Source: Parapedobacter defluvii
GTDB taxonomy: Bacteria; Bacteroidota; Bacteroidia; Sphingobacteriales; Sphingobacteriaceae
Reading direction: 5' to 3'
DNA length: 64,000 nucleotides
Assembly: GCF_014642075.1 (NCBI RefSeq)
Contig: NZ_BMIK01000024.1
Location: forward strand, 1-64,000
Shown one piece after another: positions 1 to 7,499 of the stretch; positions within the stretch are counted from its first letter, which is position 1, and each line of letters starts with the position of its first letter. Made by a program: the position numbers and the translations under genes. The notes beneath the pieces were generated by a model. That model saw only the letters and a program-made list of their open reading frames with translations, had not been told where the DNA came from and made no database searches.

Positions 1-149
1 TTCCCACATTCCAACAGGATAGCAATAGCAAATCTGATTGGAATTCTTTAGTTTTGAATGTAGCTAGCTAAGGGAAGATTACAATTATAATTCATCACAA
101 TATTTCTGATTTTCCAAACAACAAAATAATACTTAACACATTATAATAA

Positions 150-896
150 ATGAAAACACATCTCGAAAAATTGAACGAAGTATATGACAGATTCTTTGAT
201 GAGTTGTCAATCGATAAATCAACAGGTATTCTAGCTGACCAGAATAAAAGATTTGCGACCAAAATTGCAGTTGGAGATAACTATCTGAGTTGTAAAAGGA
301 AAATTCTATTTGTTAGTTTGGATATAGGTAAAGACGAAAAATTTGTCGACTCTGGCTTCAAAATTAATTCTTATCAAGATTTTGAAGAAAGAAAAAACAG
401 TGTCTGCTACCAAACTCCCATGGAGATGAATGCACATATCGCAGGAACTTATGGGACGACTTTATATTTTTTGAAGGATGATTATAATTGGGAACAAGAA
501 TGGAAAATTCTAGAAGAGTCCAGCCAGTTCTTCCGGGGAGCAATAAAGAAAAACTGGACCATTTTGCCGAACACCCTCTTGTCAAACATCGCATTGGTAA
601 ACTTTTACAATTTTGTGGAAATAGGGAGAGAGTCAAGAACTGGGGCGAGTGACCGTGAACTAATACATCGTAATAGAGAAATATCGCTGCTAATTGAAAT
701 AATAAATATTATTAAGCCAAATGTAATTATTTTACAAGGCAAAAGTCTTAGAGGCTATTTCACGAACGAAATCAAATCTAAAATAAATACCGCAACCGAA
801 ATATTTGGCGGATATCATCCATCCATATTCGGAAGAAGGATTAAATACCAAAATCCAAAACTGTATATCGAAAATCTCTTACTTAACAGGATATAA
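150..896 (+). CDS. uracil-DNA-glycosylase-like hypothetical protein
   Basis: A 248-aa soluble protein with no signal peptide or membrane segment. The fold looks like the uracil-DNA glycosylase superfamily. An early hydrophobic strand (KILFVSLDIG, about residues 50-60) is followed by polar and helical stretches, an NIALVNFYNF segment near residue 150, and a late IIKPNVIILQGKS strand leading to GGYHPS, which resembles the C-terminal His-Pro-Ser motif of these enzymes. The canonical GxNPG water-activating motif is not evident, so catalytic activity is doubtful and the family call is tentative. The DNA here is more AT-rich than the later housekeeping genes. Together with the receiver-like and toxin-remnant genes that follow, this suggests an acquired accessory patch. 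Confidence 0.4.
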   Translation: MKTHLEKLNEVYDRFFDELSIDKSTGILADQNKRFATKIAVGDNYLSCKRKILFVSLDIGKDEKFVDSGFKINSYQDFEERKNSVCYQTPMEMNAHIAGTYGTTLYFLKDDYNWEQEWKILEESSQFFRGAIKKNWTILPNTLLSNIALVNFYNFVEIGRESRTGASDRELIHRNREISLLIEIINIIKPNVIILQGKSLRGYFTNEIKSKINTATEIFGGYHPSIFGRRIKYQNPKLYIENLLLNRI

Positions 897-944
897 CCAT
901 TTATCGTACTACTCGTATCTACAAGGCTTTTGAATCGCTAATAA

Positions 945-1310
945 ATGATCTTCCTCGACGACATCCACCATCCGAAAGACGTATTACTGTACACTACCTC
1001 AACTGAAAACAGTGTATACGCCAGCGACGGATGGCGGGTGGTGAGGGATTTTAACCAATTCGTTAACTACATCACCGAAAATGGCCTGCCCGATTTGATT
1101 TCATTCGATCATGATTTGGGCGTGGATGAAAACGGTGAAACAAAACTTTCCGGCTACGACTGCGCCAAATGGTTAGTTGATTACGTCATGGATCATCAGG
1201 TGCCGCTACCCCGCGTCCTGTGCCATTCGCAAAACCCAGTGGGAAAGGAAAACATCCTAAAGCTGTTTGAAAATTATAAAAACAGTTGCTTAGTTGATTA
1301 TACCCTATAA
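945..1310 (+). CDS. cyclic-phosphate-processing receiver-domain (cREC) protein
   Basis: A 121-aa single-domain protein with a receiver-like fold. The N-terminus has an FLDDIHHP acidic pair. The central strand LISFDHDLG carries the Asp equivalent to the phosphoacceptor, and LCHSQNPVGKENI gives the His/Ser and Lys of the C-terminal motif. This pattern matches the cREC family, which lacks a DNA-binding output and has been predicted from gene neighbourhoods to process cyclic phosphate ends or linkages rather than act as a response regulator. No histidine kinase is adjacent. The gene lies just downstream of the uracil-glycosylase-like gene and shortly before a toxin remnant, so a role in nucleic-acid repair or conflict is plausible but inferred. 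Confidence 0.65.
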   Translation: MIFLDDIHHPKDVLLYTTSTENSVYASDGWRVVRDFNQFVNYITENGLPDLISFDHDLGVDENGETKLSGYDCAKWLVDYVMDHQVPLPRVLCHSQNPVGKENILKLFENYKNSCLVDYTL

Positions 1311-1338
1311 AACTGTTATTTTTGTTAAAAATAACACC

Positions 1339-1569
1339 ATGGGAGCCAAGACACTTTCGGATTCATCGTTGGCAACTACCCAAGATAAACTTAATATCGT
1401 AGCGCAAAAGCTTCATCAAAAGCAGTTTGAAGCTGGTGTACTTAAGGTATATAGGGATGAGCGATGTGAGGGCACAAATGAATTCATACATCAATATCCG
1501 GATGGCCACGAAGAACTTGTTGCCGTAGATGCTAACCTGAAGTTTATAAAGCTTAGAGACCTATATTGA
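1339..1569 (+). CDS. small hypothetical protein upstream of a zeta-toxin remnant
   Basis: A 76-aa soluble protein of unknown family, starting MGAKTLSD at the ATG at 1339. An earlier in-frame start at 1294 would overlap the preceding gene and add a poor, hydrophobic extension. It is rich in charged residues, with a possible amphipathic helix (DKLNIVAQKLHQKQFE) and a HQYPDGHEELV strand-turn-strand. Its stop overlaps the TTG start of the downstream zeta-toxin fragment (TTGA overlap), so the two were translationally coupled. That arrangement is typical of toxin-antitoxin or toxin-accessory pairs. An antitoxin or partner role is inferred from position only. Confidence 0.5.
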   Translation: MGAKTLSDSSLATTQDKLNIVAQKLHQKQFEAGVLKVYRDERCEGTNEFIHQYPDGHEELVAVDANLKFIKLRDLY

Positions 1570-1736
1570 CAACACCCAGCTTCTATTTCATCGTTGGACC
1601 AAACGGCGCAGGAAAAAGTACGTTCAGCGAAGCGATGGTGCCACCCCATACTGTAGTAATAAACGGAGATGAAATAAAGGAACTGTTTCCCCATCTTGCC
1701 CAAGCTGCTAAATATTACGATGAGTTGATTTCATAA
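1566..1736 (+). pseudogene. truncated zeta-toxin-family kinase (Walker A remnant)
   Basis: A 56-codon frame beginning with TTG encodes the N-terminus of a zeta-toxin/UDP-GlcNAc-kinase-like P-loop protein. FYFIVGPNGAGKSTFSE is an intact Walker A, followed by VVINGDEIKELFP, the typical substrate-binding Asp region. The frame then stops at TAA (1734-1736) after KYYDELIS. Family members are usually around 190 aa or more, so about two thirds, including the later catalytic and lid residues, is missing. No continuation was found in the downstream ~120 bases before the collagen-like lipoprotein. It overlaps the preceding gene by 4 bases. Likely a decayed toxin. Confidence 0.7.
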
Positions 1737-1855
1737 GCACAAGACAAGCAAGCATAAAAAATAAATTTTCCAACGACCTCCCTTGTCGCCATCAGCCATC
1801 ATCTTTGTCCGCATAATGATAAACAATCCATATCGGACATATAAATGATGGAACA

Positions 1856-2815
1856 ATGAAAAACACTTACCTTTTCTTATTAGCTGTACTTTTAAACGCA
1901 GGCTGCGGCAAGCAAATTCCCGGCCCCGAAGGACCGAAGGGACCCCAGGGGCCGAAAGGAATAACCGGCAAGGATGGTGCAACCATCCTAAGCGGGGCGA
2001 CTACACCCTCATCCAACATCGGAAAGACCGGAGATTTTTATCTTGACCTATCTTCGGGAGTACTCTATGGCCCCAAAACAGAAGAAGGTTGGGGTAAGCC
2101 GATCAGCCTAAAAGGGGAGCAGGGTTCTCCCGGCAATGACGGAGCATCATTCATCGGTGGAGACGGCGTACCCTCAGAAAGCACCGGTAAATTAGGAGAC
2201 TATTATTTTGACAAAACGAATCTCGCCATATTCGGACCGAAGACACAAAACGGCTGGGGTAGCCCCATCAGTTTGAAAACACCCGAGCAAAACGGCGTGA
2301 AGGTTTTTTTTAAGGACAATGTTCAATTTGAAAACCTCGTCAAAGAACCCAATTTTATTGATTATAACGGAGATGTCGTGCCTTCAAATACATTCAATTC
2401 CGAAATCACTTTTAAAATCGACGGGTTAGCGGACTATGTAGAAAAAGGGCTGGTTTTTGTATATATCAAAAGACAAGATACTTATTATTGGAGTGATCGC
2501 GGGGACAGTGTTAATCCCGAATGGTGGTGGAGCCACTCCTTATTTGACGACTATGCAGAATTTGGCATTTCCATTGAGAAACCGGAAATTAAACCATCGG
2601 GAATTACACTACGTTGCTCCATTTCCGAATGGAACCGCACGAATCCGGATTCATATCGGGATATCAATACAGCGGCAGATAGGAAATTACTTAGCGAATC
2701 GTTCGTGTTTGATATCAAGATTGTTTTGATACCCGCTTCGTCGGTAGAATACCTCTCGTCGGTTAAGCCAAGCATACCCTATTCACAACAAATTGCTACA
2801 TTTCTTGGATTATAG
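1856..2815 (+). CDS. collagen-like repeat lipoprotein
   Basis: A 319-aa exported lipoprotein. A type II signal peptide ends at LNAGC (Cys17). Next comes a short collagen-like Gly-X-Y stretch (GPEGPKGPQGPKGITGKDG, residues ~23-41). Two copies of a ~50-aa unit follow, with the shared pattern G-K-(T/L)-G-D-(F/Y)-Y then YGPKT/FGPKT, GWG and PISLK. The copies are linked by GEQGSPGNDG. The C-terminal ~170 residues are a beta-rich domain with aromatic clusters (NPEWWWSHSLFDDY). Proteins with this unit are common, uncharacterised surface lipoproteins in Bacteroidota. No operon partner; the following WYL gene has its own promoter. Confidence 0.75.
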   Translation: MKNTYLFLLAVLLNAGCGKQIPGPEGPKGPQGPKGITGKDGATILSGATTPSSNIGKTGDFYLDLSSGVLYGPKTEEGWGKPISLKGEQGSPGNDGASFIGGDGVPSESTGKLGDYYFDKTNLAIFGPKTQNGWGSPISLKTPEQNGVKVFFKDNVQFENLVKEPNFIDYNGDVVPSNTFNSEITFKIDGLADYVEKGLVFVYIKRQDTYYWSDRGDSVNPEWWWSHSLFDDYAEFGISIEKPEIKPSGITLRCSISEWNRTNPDSYRDINTAADRKLLSESFVFDIKIVLIPASSVEYLSSVKPSIPYSQQIATFLGL

Positions 2816-2831
2816 CGACATATTTTGTCGC
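2815..2831. promoter_or_regulatory. inverted repeat upstream of the WYL regulator (candidate operator)
   Basis: A perfect 6-bp inverted repeat GCGACA-TATTT-TGTCGC lies just after the lipoprotein stop codon and overlaps the expected -33 region of the WYL-gene promoter (TAnnTTTG at 2842-2849). An operator for autoregulation is inferred. The arms are too short and the AT content too low for a good terminator. Confidence 0.35.
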
Positions 2832-2841
2832 CATCTAACTT

Positions 2842-2849
2842 TACCTTTG
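2842..2849 (+). promoter_or_regulatory. Bacteroidota -7 element (TACCTTTG) for the WYL gene
   Basis: TACCTTTG matches the TAnnTTTG consensus. It lies 17 bases before the chosen ATG at 2867, and a TTTG at 2824-2827 could be an imperfectly spaced -33 element. It argues against the upstream TTG (2825) as a start. Confidence 0.5.
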
Positions 2850-2866
2850 CAGAAACAACAAAAGTC

Positions 2867-3760
2867 ATGTCATTACGAGAGACCTTAATCCGACACCAAT
2901 TAGTTATCAATAAGCTCCGTGTCCGACCTTACACCTGGAAAGAAATCGATCAGTTCCTTCGGCAAGAATCCGAAATACAGCAATACAGATTGTATGTAGG
3001 CCAACGGCAATTTCAACGGGATAAGGATGACATCTTTTCCCTCTACGGAATCGAAATCGAAAACAATCGGTCTACAAAAAAATACTGGATAGGCACATCG
3101 GAAGAAACGGACGCGCGTCATCTCGAAGCTTTTGATGTCTTCAATCTGTTAAAAGTGGGTGGCAACAAAACCGGAGAGGTTAGCTTTGAACGACGCAGAC
3201 CTCAAGGCACTGAAAATATGTATGGATTGCTACATGCGATACAGAACAAGTTAACCATCACTTTCCAATACCATAAGTTCTATGAATCCAGCGGCGAAAC
3301 CCGCAAGGTAGAGCCTTATGCGCTCAAAGAAGCCAAACATCGATGGTATCTCCTATGCCGCGATATAGATAAACAGGAACTGCGGCTGTTTGGGCTTGAT
3401 CGCATATCTGGAATAGAGTTTACTAAAAAGAAATTCACAAAGTCCAACGAAATAAACATAGAAAATATATTCCGTTCATCCTTTGGTATTATCCTACCAG
3501 AAGAGGGACAGCAAGTAGAAGAGGTAGAACTTTCATTTACACCTTTCCAAGGGAAATATATCAAATCATTACCACTACATGAAAGTCAGGAAATCATCCA
3601 TGACAACGAACAGGAGCTACGTGTTAAGCTACGCATTTACATCACACATGACTTTATCATGGAGCTACTTTCGTATGGCAAAGAGGTAAAAGTGCTGCAT
3701 CCGGCGACATTGGCAGATGACTTAAAACAACAGCATTACCAAGCAGCGAGGCAATATTGA
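2867..3760 (+). CDS. WYL-domain transcriptional regulator
   Basis: A 297-aa protein with an N-terminal helical, HTH-like region (MSLRETLIRHQLVINKLRV...TWKEIDQFL) and a central WYL domain (ITFQYHKF ... VEPYALKEAKHRWYLLCRD ... LRLFGLDRIS, about residues 135-200). A C-terminal WCX-like region follows (VKLRIYITHDFIMELLSYG). WYL proteins are ligand-responsive repressors or activators, and several control phage-defence or DNA-damage genes. The ATG at 2867 is preferred because the promoter -7 box lies just upstream. The gene is monocistronic: panB downstream has its own -7 box inside the 3' end and spacer. The target is unknown; the overlapping palindrome suggests autoregulation. Confidence 0.85.
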   Translation: MSLRETLIRHQLVINKLRVRPYTWKEIDQFLRQESEIQQYRLYVGQRQFQRDKDDIFSLYGIEIENNRSTKKYWIGTSEETDARHLEAFDVFNLLKVGGNKTGEVSFERRRPQGTENMYGLLHAIQNKLTITFQYHKFYESSGETRKVEPYALKEAKHRWYLLCRDIDKQELRLFGLDRISGIEFTKKKFTKSNEINIENIFRSSFGIILPEEGQQVEEVELSFTPFQGKYIKSLPLHESQEIIHDNEQELRVKLRIYITHDFIMELLSYGKEVKVLHPATLADDLKQQHYQAARQY

Positions 3761-3790
3761 GTGATCTTACACACTTTTCAGATTTTTTCT

Positions 3791-3798
3791 TACGTTTG
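3791..3798 (+). promoter_or_regulatory. -7 element (TACGTTTG) for panB
   Basis: TACGTTTG fits TAnnTTTG exactly and ends 4 bases before the panB ATG at 3803. The transcript would therefore have almost no leader. It supports 3803 rather than the upstream alternative start at 3761. Confidence 0.45.
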
Positions 3799-3802
3799 CC
3801 TT

Positions 3803-4618
3803 ATGTCAGTAAACAAAGAAATCAAGCGTATCACCACCCACACCATCCGCACGATGAAGGATAGCGGCGAAAAGATCGCTGTATTGACCGGCTATGATTA
3901 TTCGATGGCTAAAGTGCTGGACGACGCGGGGATCGACATCATATTGGTCGGTGATTCGGCAGCGAACGTAATGGCAGGTTATGAAACGACAGTGCCTATT
4001 ACCTTAGAAGAGATGATGATCCATGCTTCTGCGGTAGTCCGCGCCGCCAAACGCGCATTGGTTATCGTAGATCTGCCCTTTGGCACCTATCAGGGAGACA
4101 GCAGTGATGCATTAAAGGCCGCCGTACGTGTCATGAAAGAAACCGGTGCACACGGCCTTAAAGTGGAAGGAGGCATCGAAATCGAGGAAACGGTAAGACA
4201 CATTGTCAATGCCGGCATTCCGGTGATGGGACACCTCGGCCTCACCCCTCAATCGATATACAAATTCGGCACCTATACGGTCCGGGCTAAAGAAGAAGCC
4301 GAAGCCAATAAATTAAAAACGGATGCGAAATGCCTGGAAGAAGCCGGATGTTTTGCCGTGGTGCTGGAGAAAATCCCTGCTGAACTGGCGGCAGAAGTAA
4401 CCGGGAGCCTTCACATCCCCACAATCGGCATTGGTGCAGGGGCCAAATGCGATGGACAAGTGTTGGTGGTACACGATATGCTCGGGCTAAATAAAGGGTT
4501 TAAACCTAAATTCCTACGGCAGTATCTCAATTTATATGAGGAAATTAATGAGGCTGTCGGTCAATATATACGCGACGTAAAGGCATCCGAATTCCCGAAC
4601 GAAAATGAGCAGTATTGA
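3803..4618 (+). CDS. panB: 3-methyl-2-oxobutanoate hydroxymethyltransferase (PanB)
   Basis: A 271-aa cytoplasmic enzyme. It transfers a hydroxymethyl group from 5,10-methylene-THF to 2-oxoisovalerate to give ketopantoate, the first committed step of pantothenate and CoA synthesis. Family motifs are present: LTGYDYSMAKVLDDAGID, the metal-binding LVGDSAANVM, VIVDLPFGTYQ, KVEGG, VMGHLGLTPQS and IPTIGIGAGAKCDGQVLVVHDMLG. Length matches the family when the ATG at 3803 is used; the longer frame from 3761 adds an unlikely hydrophobic leader. The gene stands alone and converges on obgE with a gap of only 16 bases. panC and panD are not in the window. Confidence 0.96.
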   Translation: MSVNKEIKRITTHTIRTMKDSGEKIAVLTGYDYSMAKVLDDAGIDIILVGDSAANVMAGYETTVPITLEEMMIHASAVVRAAKRALVIVDLPFGTYQGDSSDALKAAVRVMKETGAHGLKVEGGIEIEETVRHIVNAGIPVMGHLGLTPQSIYKFGTYTVRAKEEAEANKLKTDAKCLEEAGCFAVVLEKIPAELAAEVTGSLHIPTIGIGAGAKCDGQVLVVHDMLGLNKGFKPKFLRQYLNLYEEINEAVGQYIRDVKASEFPNENEQY

Positions 4619-4634
4619 ACCGGAAATCCTGCCA

Positions 4635-5633
4635 TCAACCGTTGATTGCCTGCCAGATCTTATCTTTTAACTGTTGGATGTTTTTGTTTGAAACGGATGA
4701 GATGAAAAGATAAGGAATTCCATCCGGCACTTCCGTCGCCATTTCCTGCTGGAGTTCATCGTCCAGTAAATCCGATTTCGTAATCGCCAAAATACGCGGT
4801 TTATCTTTCAGTTCCGGATTAAACGCGATCAATTCATTCAAGAGTATCCGGTATTCCTCGGCGATCGTTCGGGTTGTGTCGGCGGGGATCATAAACAATA
4901 ACACCGAGTTGCGTTCGATGTGGCGCAGAAAACGATGCCCCAACCCTTTTCCTTCCGAAGCGCCCTCAATGATTCCGGGGATATCAGCCATGACAAACGA
5001 CCGATTGTCGCGATATGAAACAATACCCAAATTAGGCACCAGCGTTGTAAAGGGGTAATCGGCAATTTCGGGTTTTGCTGCCGACAGGACAGACAATAAC
5101 GTCGACTTTCCGGCATTCGGAAACCCTACCAGCCCTACATCCGCTAACACCTTCAGTTCAAGCACAATCCACTCTTCCTTTCCGGGTTCACCCGGTTGTG
5201 CAAATCGGGGTGTTTGCTGGGTTGGGCTTTTAAAATGCCAGTTACCAAGACCTCCCCGCCCGCCGGCGGTCAGCACCTTGGTTTCCCCGTCTTCGGTAAT
5301 ATCAAAAAGCACGTCGTTGGTATCCGCATGGCGTGCTACGGTACCTAAAGGCACTTCCAGCACCTCATCCTTTCCATTGGCTCCATGCTTCAATGCACTG
5401 CCGCCCGGTTGGCCGTCTTCTGCAATAATGTGCTTCCGGTATTTCAGGTGCAGTAAGGTCCAGAGTTGTGCATTCCCTTTTAGTAAAATATGTCCGCCTC
5501 TGCCGCCATCGCCGCCATCGGGACCTCCCTTTGCCGTGAATTTATCGCGATGTAGATGTGCAGAGCCTGCCCCGCCCCGCCCGGAGCGGCAGCAAACCTT
5601 TACATAATCGACAAAATTTGATCCTTGGGCCAC
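4635..5633 (-). CDS. obgE: GTPase ObgE/CgtA
   Basis: A 332-aa ribosome-associated GTPase acting in large-subunit maturation and stress control. The N-terminal glycine-rich Obg fold spans residues ~3-158 ([30 protein letters not shown]). The G domain follows with G1 GFPNAGKST, the switch segment [12 protein letters not shown]3 [23 protein letters not shown]4 TKSD and G5 ISS. The C-terminal OCT extension found in Firmicutes is absent, as usual in this phylum. The start codon is GTG (5631-5633), giving [12 protein letters not shown]. It lies downstream of adk on the same strand across a 63-base spacer holding a dispersed repeat. Confidence 0.96.
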   Translation of the reverse strand: MAQGSNFVDYVKVCCRSGRGGAGSAHLHRDKFTAKGGPDGGDGGRGGHILLKGNAQLWTLLHLKYRKHIIAEDGQPGGSALKHGANGKDEVLEVPLGTVARHADTNDVLFDITEDGETKVLTAGGRGGLGNWHFKSPTQQTPRFAQPGEPGKEEWIVLELKVLADVGLVGFPNAGKSTLLSVLSAAKPEIADYPFTTLVPNLGIVSYRDNRSFVMADIPGIIEGASEGKGLGHRFLRHIERNSVLLFMIPADTTRTIAEEYRILLNELIAFNPELKDKPRILAITKSDLLDDELQQEMATEVPDGIPYLFISSVSNKNIQQLKDKIWQAING

Positions 5634-5659
5634 TTTTTATAGTTAATAGCTGACAATGG

Positions 5660-5675
5660 ATAATTGACAGTTGAT
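5660..5675 (+). repeat. 16-bp dispersed repeat copy (spacer between adk and obgE)
   Basis: ATAATTGACAGTTGAT here is identical to the reverse complement of 39251-39266, in the tail of the TGGATAR array behind tamL. Both copies are intergenic. Confidence 0.6.
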
Positions 5676-5696
5676 CGTTACCAAATCAACGAACCA

Positions 5697-6272
5697 TCAA
5701 ATCAACAGGCCATCTACCACACCCTTGATTTCCTCGAAAATGGCATCAATATCACCAATACCGTTGACCTTGGTGAGCTTGCCCTGTTGCTCGTAATATG
5801 GGAGTACGTGAATGGTTTTATTGAAATATTCTTCAATCCGCTTTTTAAGCTTCTCGCTGTCGTCATCCGCACGGTTGCTTATTGCCTTCCGTTTGGCAAT
5901 CCGGGCCGTAAGTTCTTCCTCGGTTACGTCCAGTGCGACCACGCCGGTAATGGCCGTTCCCTTGGATTCCAGAAAACGATCCAGGGCTTCAGCTTGGGCG
6001 ACGGTGCGCGGAAATCCATCAAAAATAAATCCCTTTGCTTCGGGATTCTTAACGATTTCTTCTTCCAGCATCGCAATGGTGATGGAATCAGGCACCAATT
6101 CACCGTCGGCAATCAGCTTGCTTACCTGCTGCCCCAGTGCTGTCTGGTTGCTGATATGTGCCCGAAAAAGATCGCCTGTTGAAATGTGCACCAACTGATA
6201 GCGGTCGATTAGCTTCTGCGATTGGGTACCCTTCCCTGCTCCCGGAGGGCCAAATAAAACAAGGTTTAGCAT
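5697..6272 (-). CDS. adk: adenylate kinase
   Basis: A 191-aa cytoplasmic enzyme interconverting ATP + AMP and 2 ADP. It has P-loop GPPGAGKGTQ (residues ~8-17), STGDLFR and GFPRT for AMP binding, and a short LID replaced by TARIAKRKAISNRADDDSEKLKKRI without zinc cysteines, as in the short form usual for Bacteroidota. The start ATG (6270-6272) gives MLNLVLFGPPG. It is upstream of and co-directional with obgE; adk-obgE pairing is common in the phylum. tRNA-Arg lies further upstream on the same strand, with its own terminator between. Confidence 0.97.
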   Translation of the reverse strand: MLNLVLFGPPGAGKGTQSQKLIDRYQLVHISTGDLFRAHISNQTALGQQVSKLIADGELVPDSITIAMLEEEIVKNPEAKGFIFDGFPRTVAQAEALDRFLESKGTAITGVVALDVTEEELTARIAKRKAISNRADDDSEKLKKRIEEYFNKTIHVLPYYEQQGKLTKVNGIGDIDAIFEEIKGVVDGLLI

Positions 6273-6291
6273 AATATACGCGTGAAAAATA

Positions 6292-6321
6292 ATAGCCTAA
6301 CCAACATCATGATTAGGCTAT
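6292..6321 (-). terminator. terminator of tRNA-Arg
   Basis: Perfect 9-bp arms ATAGCCTAA (6292-6300) and TTAGGCTAT (6313-6321) with a 12-base loop. On the minus strand the hairpin is followed by a T-rich run (TATTTTT). It sits directly downstream of the tRNA and upstream of adk. Confidence 0.7.
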
Positions 6322-6335
6322 GTAAGTGAAACATG

Positions 6336-6409
6336 TGCGCTTGAAGGGAGTCGAACCCCTAACCTCCTGATCCGTAGTCAGGTGCTCTATCCAGTTAAGC
6401 TACAAGCGC
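6336..6409 (-). tRNA. tRNA-Arg (anticodon ACG)
   Basis: On the minus strand a 74-base cloverleaf can be folded. The acceptor stem GCGCTTG pairs with CAAGCGC, with discriminator A at 6336. The D-arm is AGCTTAACTGGATAGAGC. The anticodon stem CCTGA/TCAGG encloses loop CTACGGA with anticodon ACG. The T-arm is GGGGTTCGACTCCC. No CCA is encoded. ACG (wobble-modified to ICG) reads CGU, CGC and CGA. Confidence 0.95.
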
Positions 6410-6565
6410 ATTCCCGAATCGGTTTGCAAAGATAGAAATCTCAACGATACCAACGAAATATTTTTAGAAAAAATGAGCCTAACAAGAACTGTCTTGGATT
6501 AGTTCCCTGATTTTATTACTTTTAAAAGCGAAACATATCGTTGTTTTTAATTGTTAAGCCCAAAT

Positions 6566-7393
6566 ATGGAATATAAAAAAAGCCTGATTAAACGAAAACG
6601 AATCCGACTTGGCGACATCAGCATAAGCTATTTATTAAAGGAGTCTCCCGCTCCAGAACATACCTTGGTATTCATCCATGGATTTCCATTCAATAAAAAT
6701 ATGTGGCTTCCGCAGTTGGAGTCGCTGCCACCCGGTGTGACCGGTATTGCGCTGGATGTGCGGGGTCACGGCAACAGCACCATAGGACATGGCTTCTTCA
6801 GCGTAGATGTTTTTGCCAAAGATCTGCTGGCATTCCTCAAAAAACTATCCATTGAAAAGTCCATTCTCTGCGGGGTATCGATGGGTGGTTACATTGCGCT
6901 ACGGGCCTACCAGATTCAGCCGGGGGCTTTTTCGGGCATGATACTCAGTGACACGCATTCACTGGCAGATGACAATGCGGCCAAATTGAAACGTTTTGAC
7001 AGCATTCAGTCCGTACTCAAAAACGGACGCAGGCCTTTTTCCATCGGTTTTGTCAACAACGTATTCTCCCAAAAAAGTTTGTTGGAAAACCGTGATGCGG
7101 TCGATCTGATCAAGAGCAGTATCCGAAGGAACACCGAAAGCAGCATTTGCGCCACTTTACTCGCATTGGCTTCCCGTACAGATACCACCGATAGCCTGAA
7201 AGACATCGCCGTTCCCGTACTCGTTGTCCGCGGTGCGGAAGATAAGATCACCACCCGGGAACAAGCGGGGATTCTCGTGTCTGGGATCTCGAATGCAGTT
7301 TACGTGGAAATTGCCGAATGCGGCCACCTGCCTAATCTTGAAAATCCAGAAACATTCAATCACGAGATTGACACCTTTTTATCCCGCATTTAG
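6566..7393 (+). CDS. alpha/beta-hydrolase
   Basis: A 275-aa soluble hydrolase of the alpha/beta fold. The oxyanion-hole motif is FIHGFPFNKNMW, the strand after it ALDVRGHG, the nucleophile elbow CGVSMGG (Ser105 with the ATG at 6566), the acid loop VVRGAEDKIT and the catalytic His in CGHLPNLENPE. All triad residues are present. It resembles 3-oxoadipate enol-lactonase/esterase-type members, but the substrate cannot be told. No signal peptide. An in-frame TTG at 6551 would add five residues. The gene stands upstream of the MBL-fold gene with a 106-base spacer. Confidence 0.85.
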   Translation: MEYKKSLIKRKRIRLGDISISYLLKESPAPEHTLVFIHGFPFNKNMWLPQLESLPPGVTGIALDVRGHGNSTIGHGFFSVDVFAKDLLAFLKKLSIEKSILCGVSMGGYIALRAYQIQPGAFSGMILSDTHSLADDNAAKLKRFDSIQSVLKNGRRPFSIGFVNNVFSQKSLLENRDAVDLIKSSIRRNTESSICATLLALASRTDTTDSLKDIAVPVLVVRGAEDKITTREQAGILVSGISNAVYVEIAECGHLPNLENPETFNHEIDTFLSRI

Positions 7394-7499
7394 TTGGGTA
7401 AACGATCTCCATGCCGTCAGCCGATTGTAAAAAATCACCTGACGGATTGGATTATTGAGCCGGGCACAATTAATTTGCCGAGATTTCCAGGCCAAAAGC

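Noticed and set aside
1-149. Possible C-terminal end of a gene entering from the left (stops at 49-51 or 69-71 depending on frame)
   Set aside because: Too short to recognise any family and two frames are equally possible.
1807-1845. TGTCCG ... CGGACA inverted pair before the collagen-like lipoprotein gene
   Set aside because: The 6-bp arms are 22 bases apart, with no promoter consensus in register; likely chance.
5664-6198. Plus-strand frames of 128-172 codons across adk
   Set aside because: Shadows of adk, whose motifs are complete on the minus strand.
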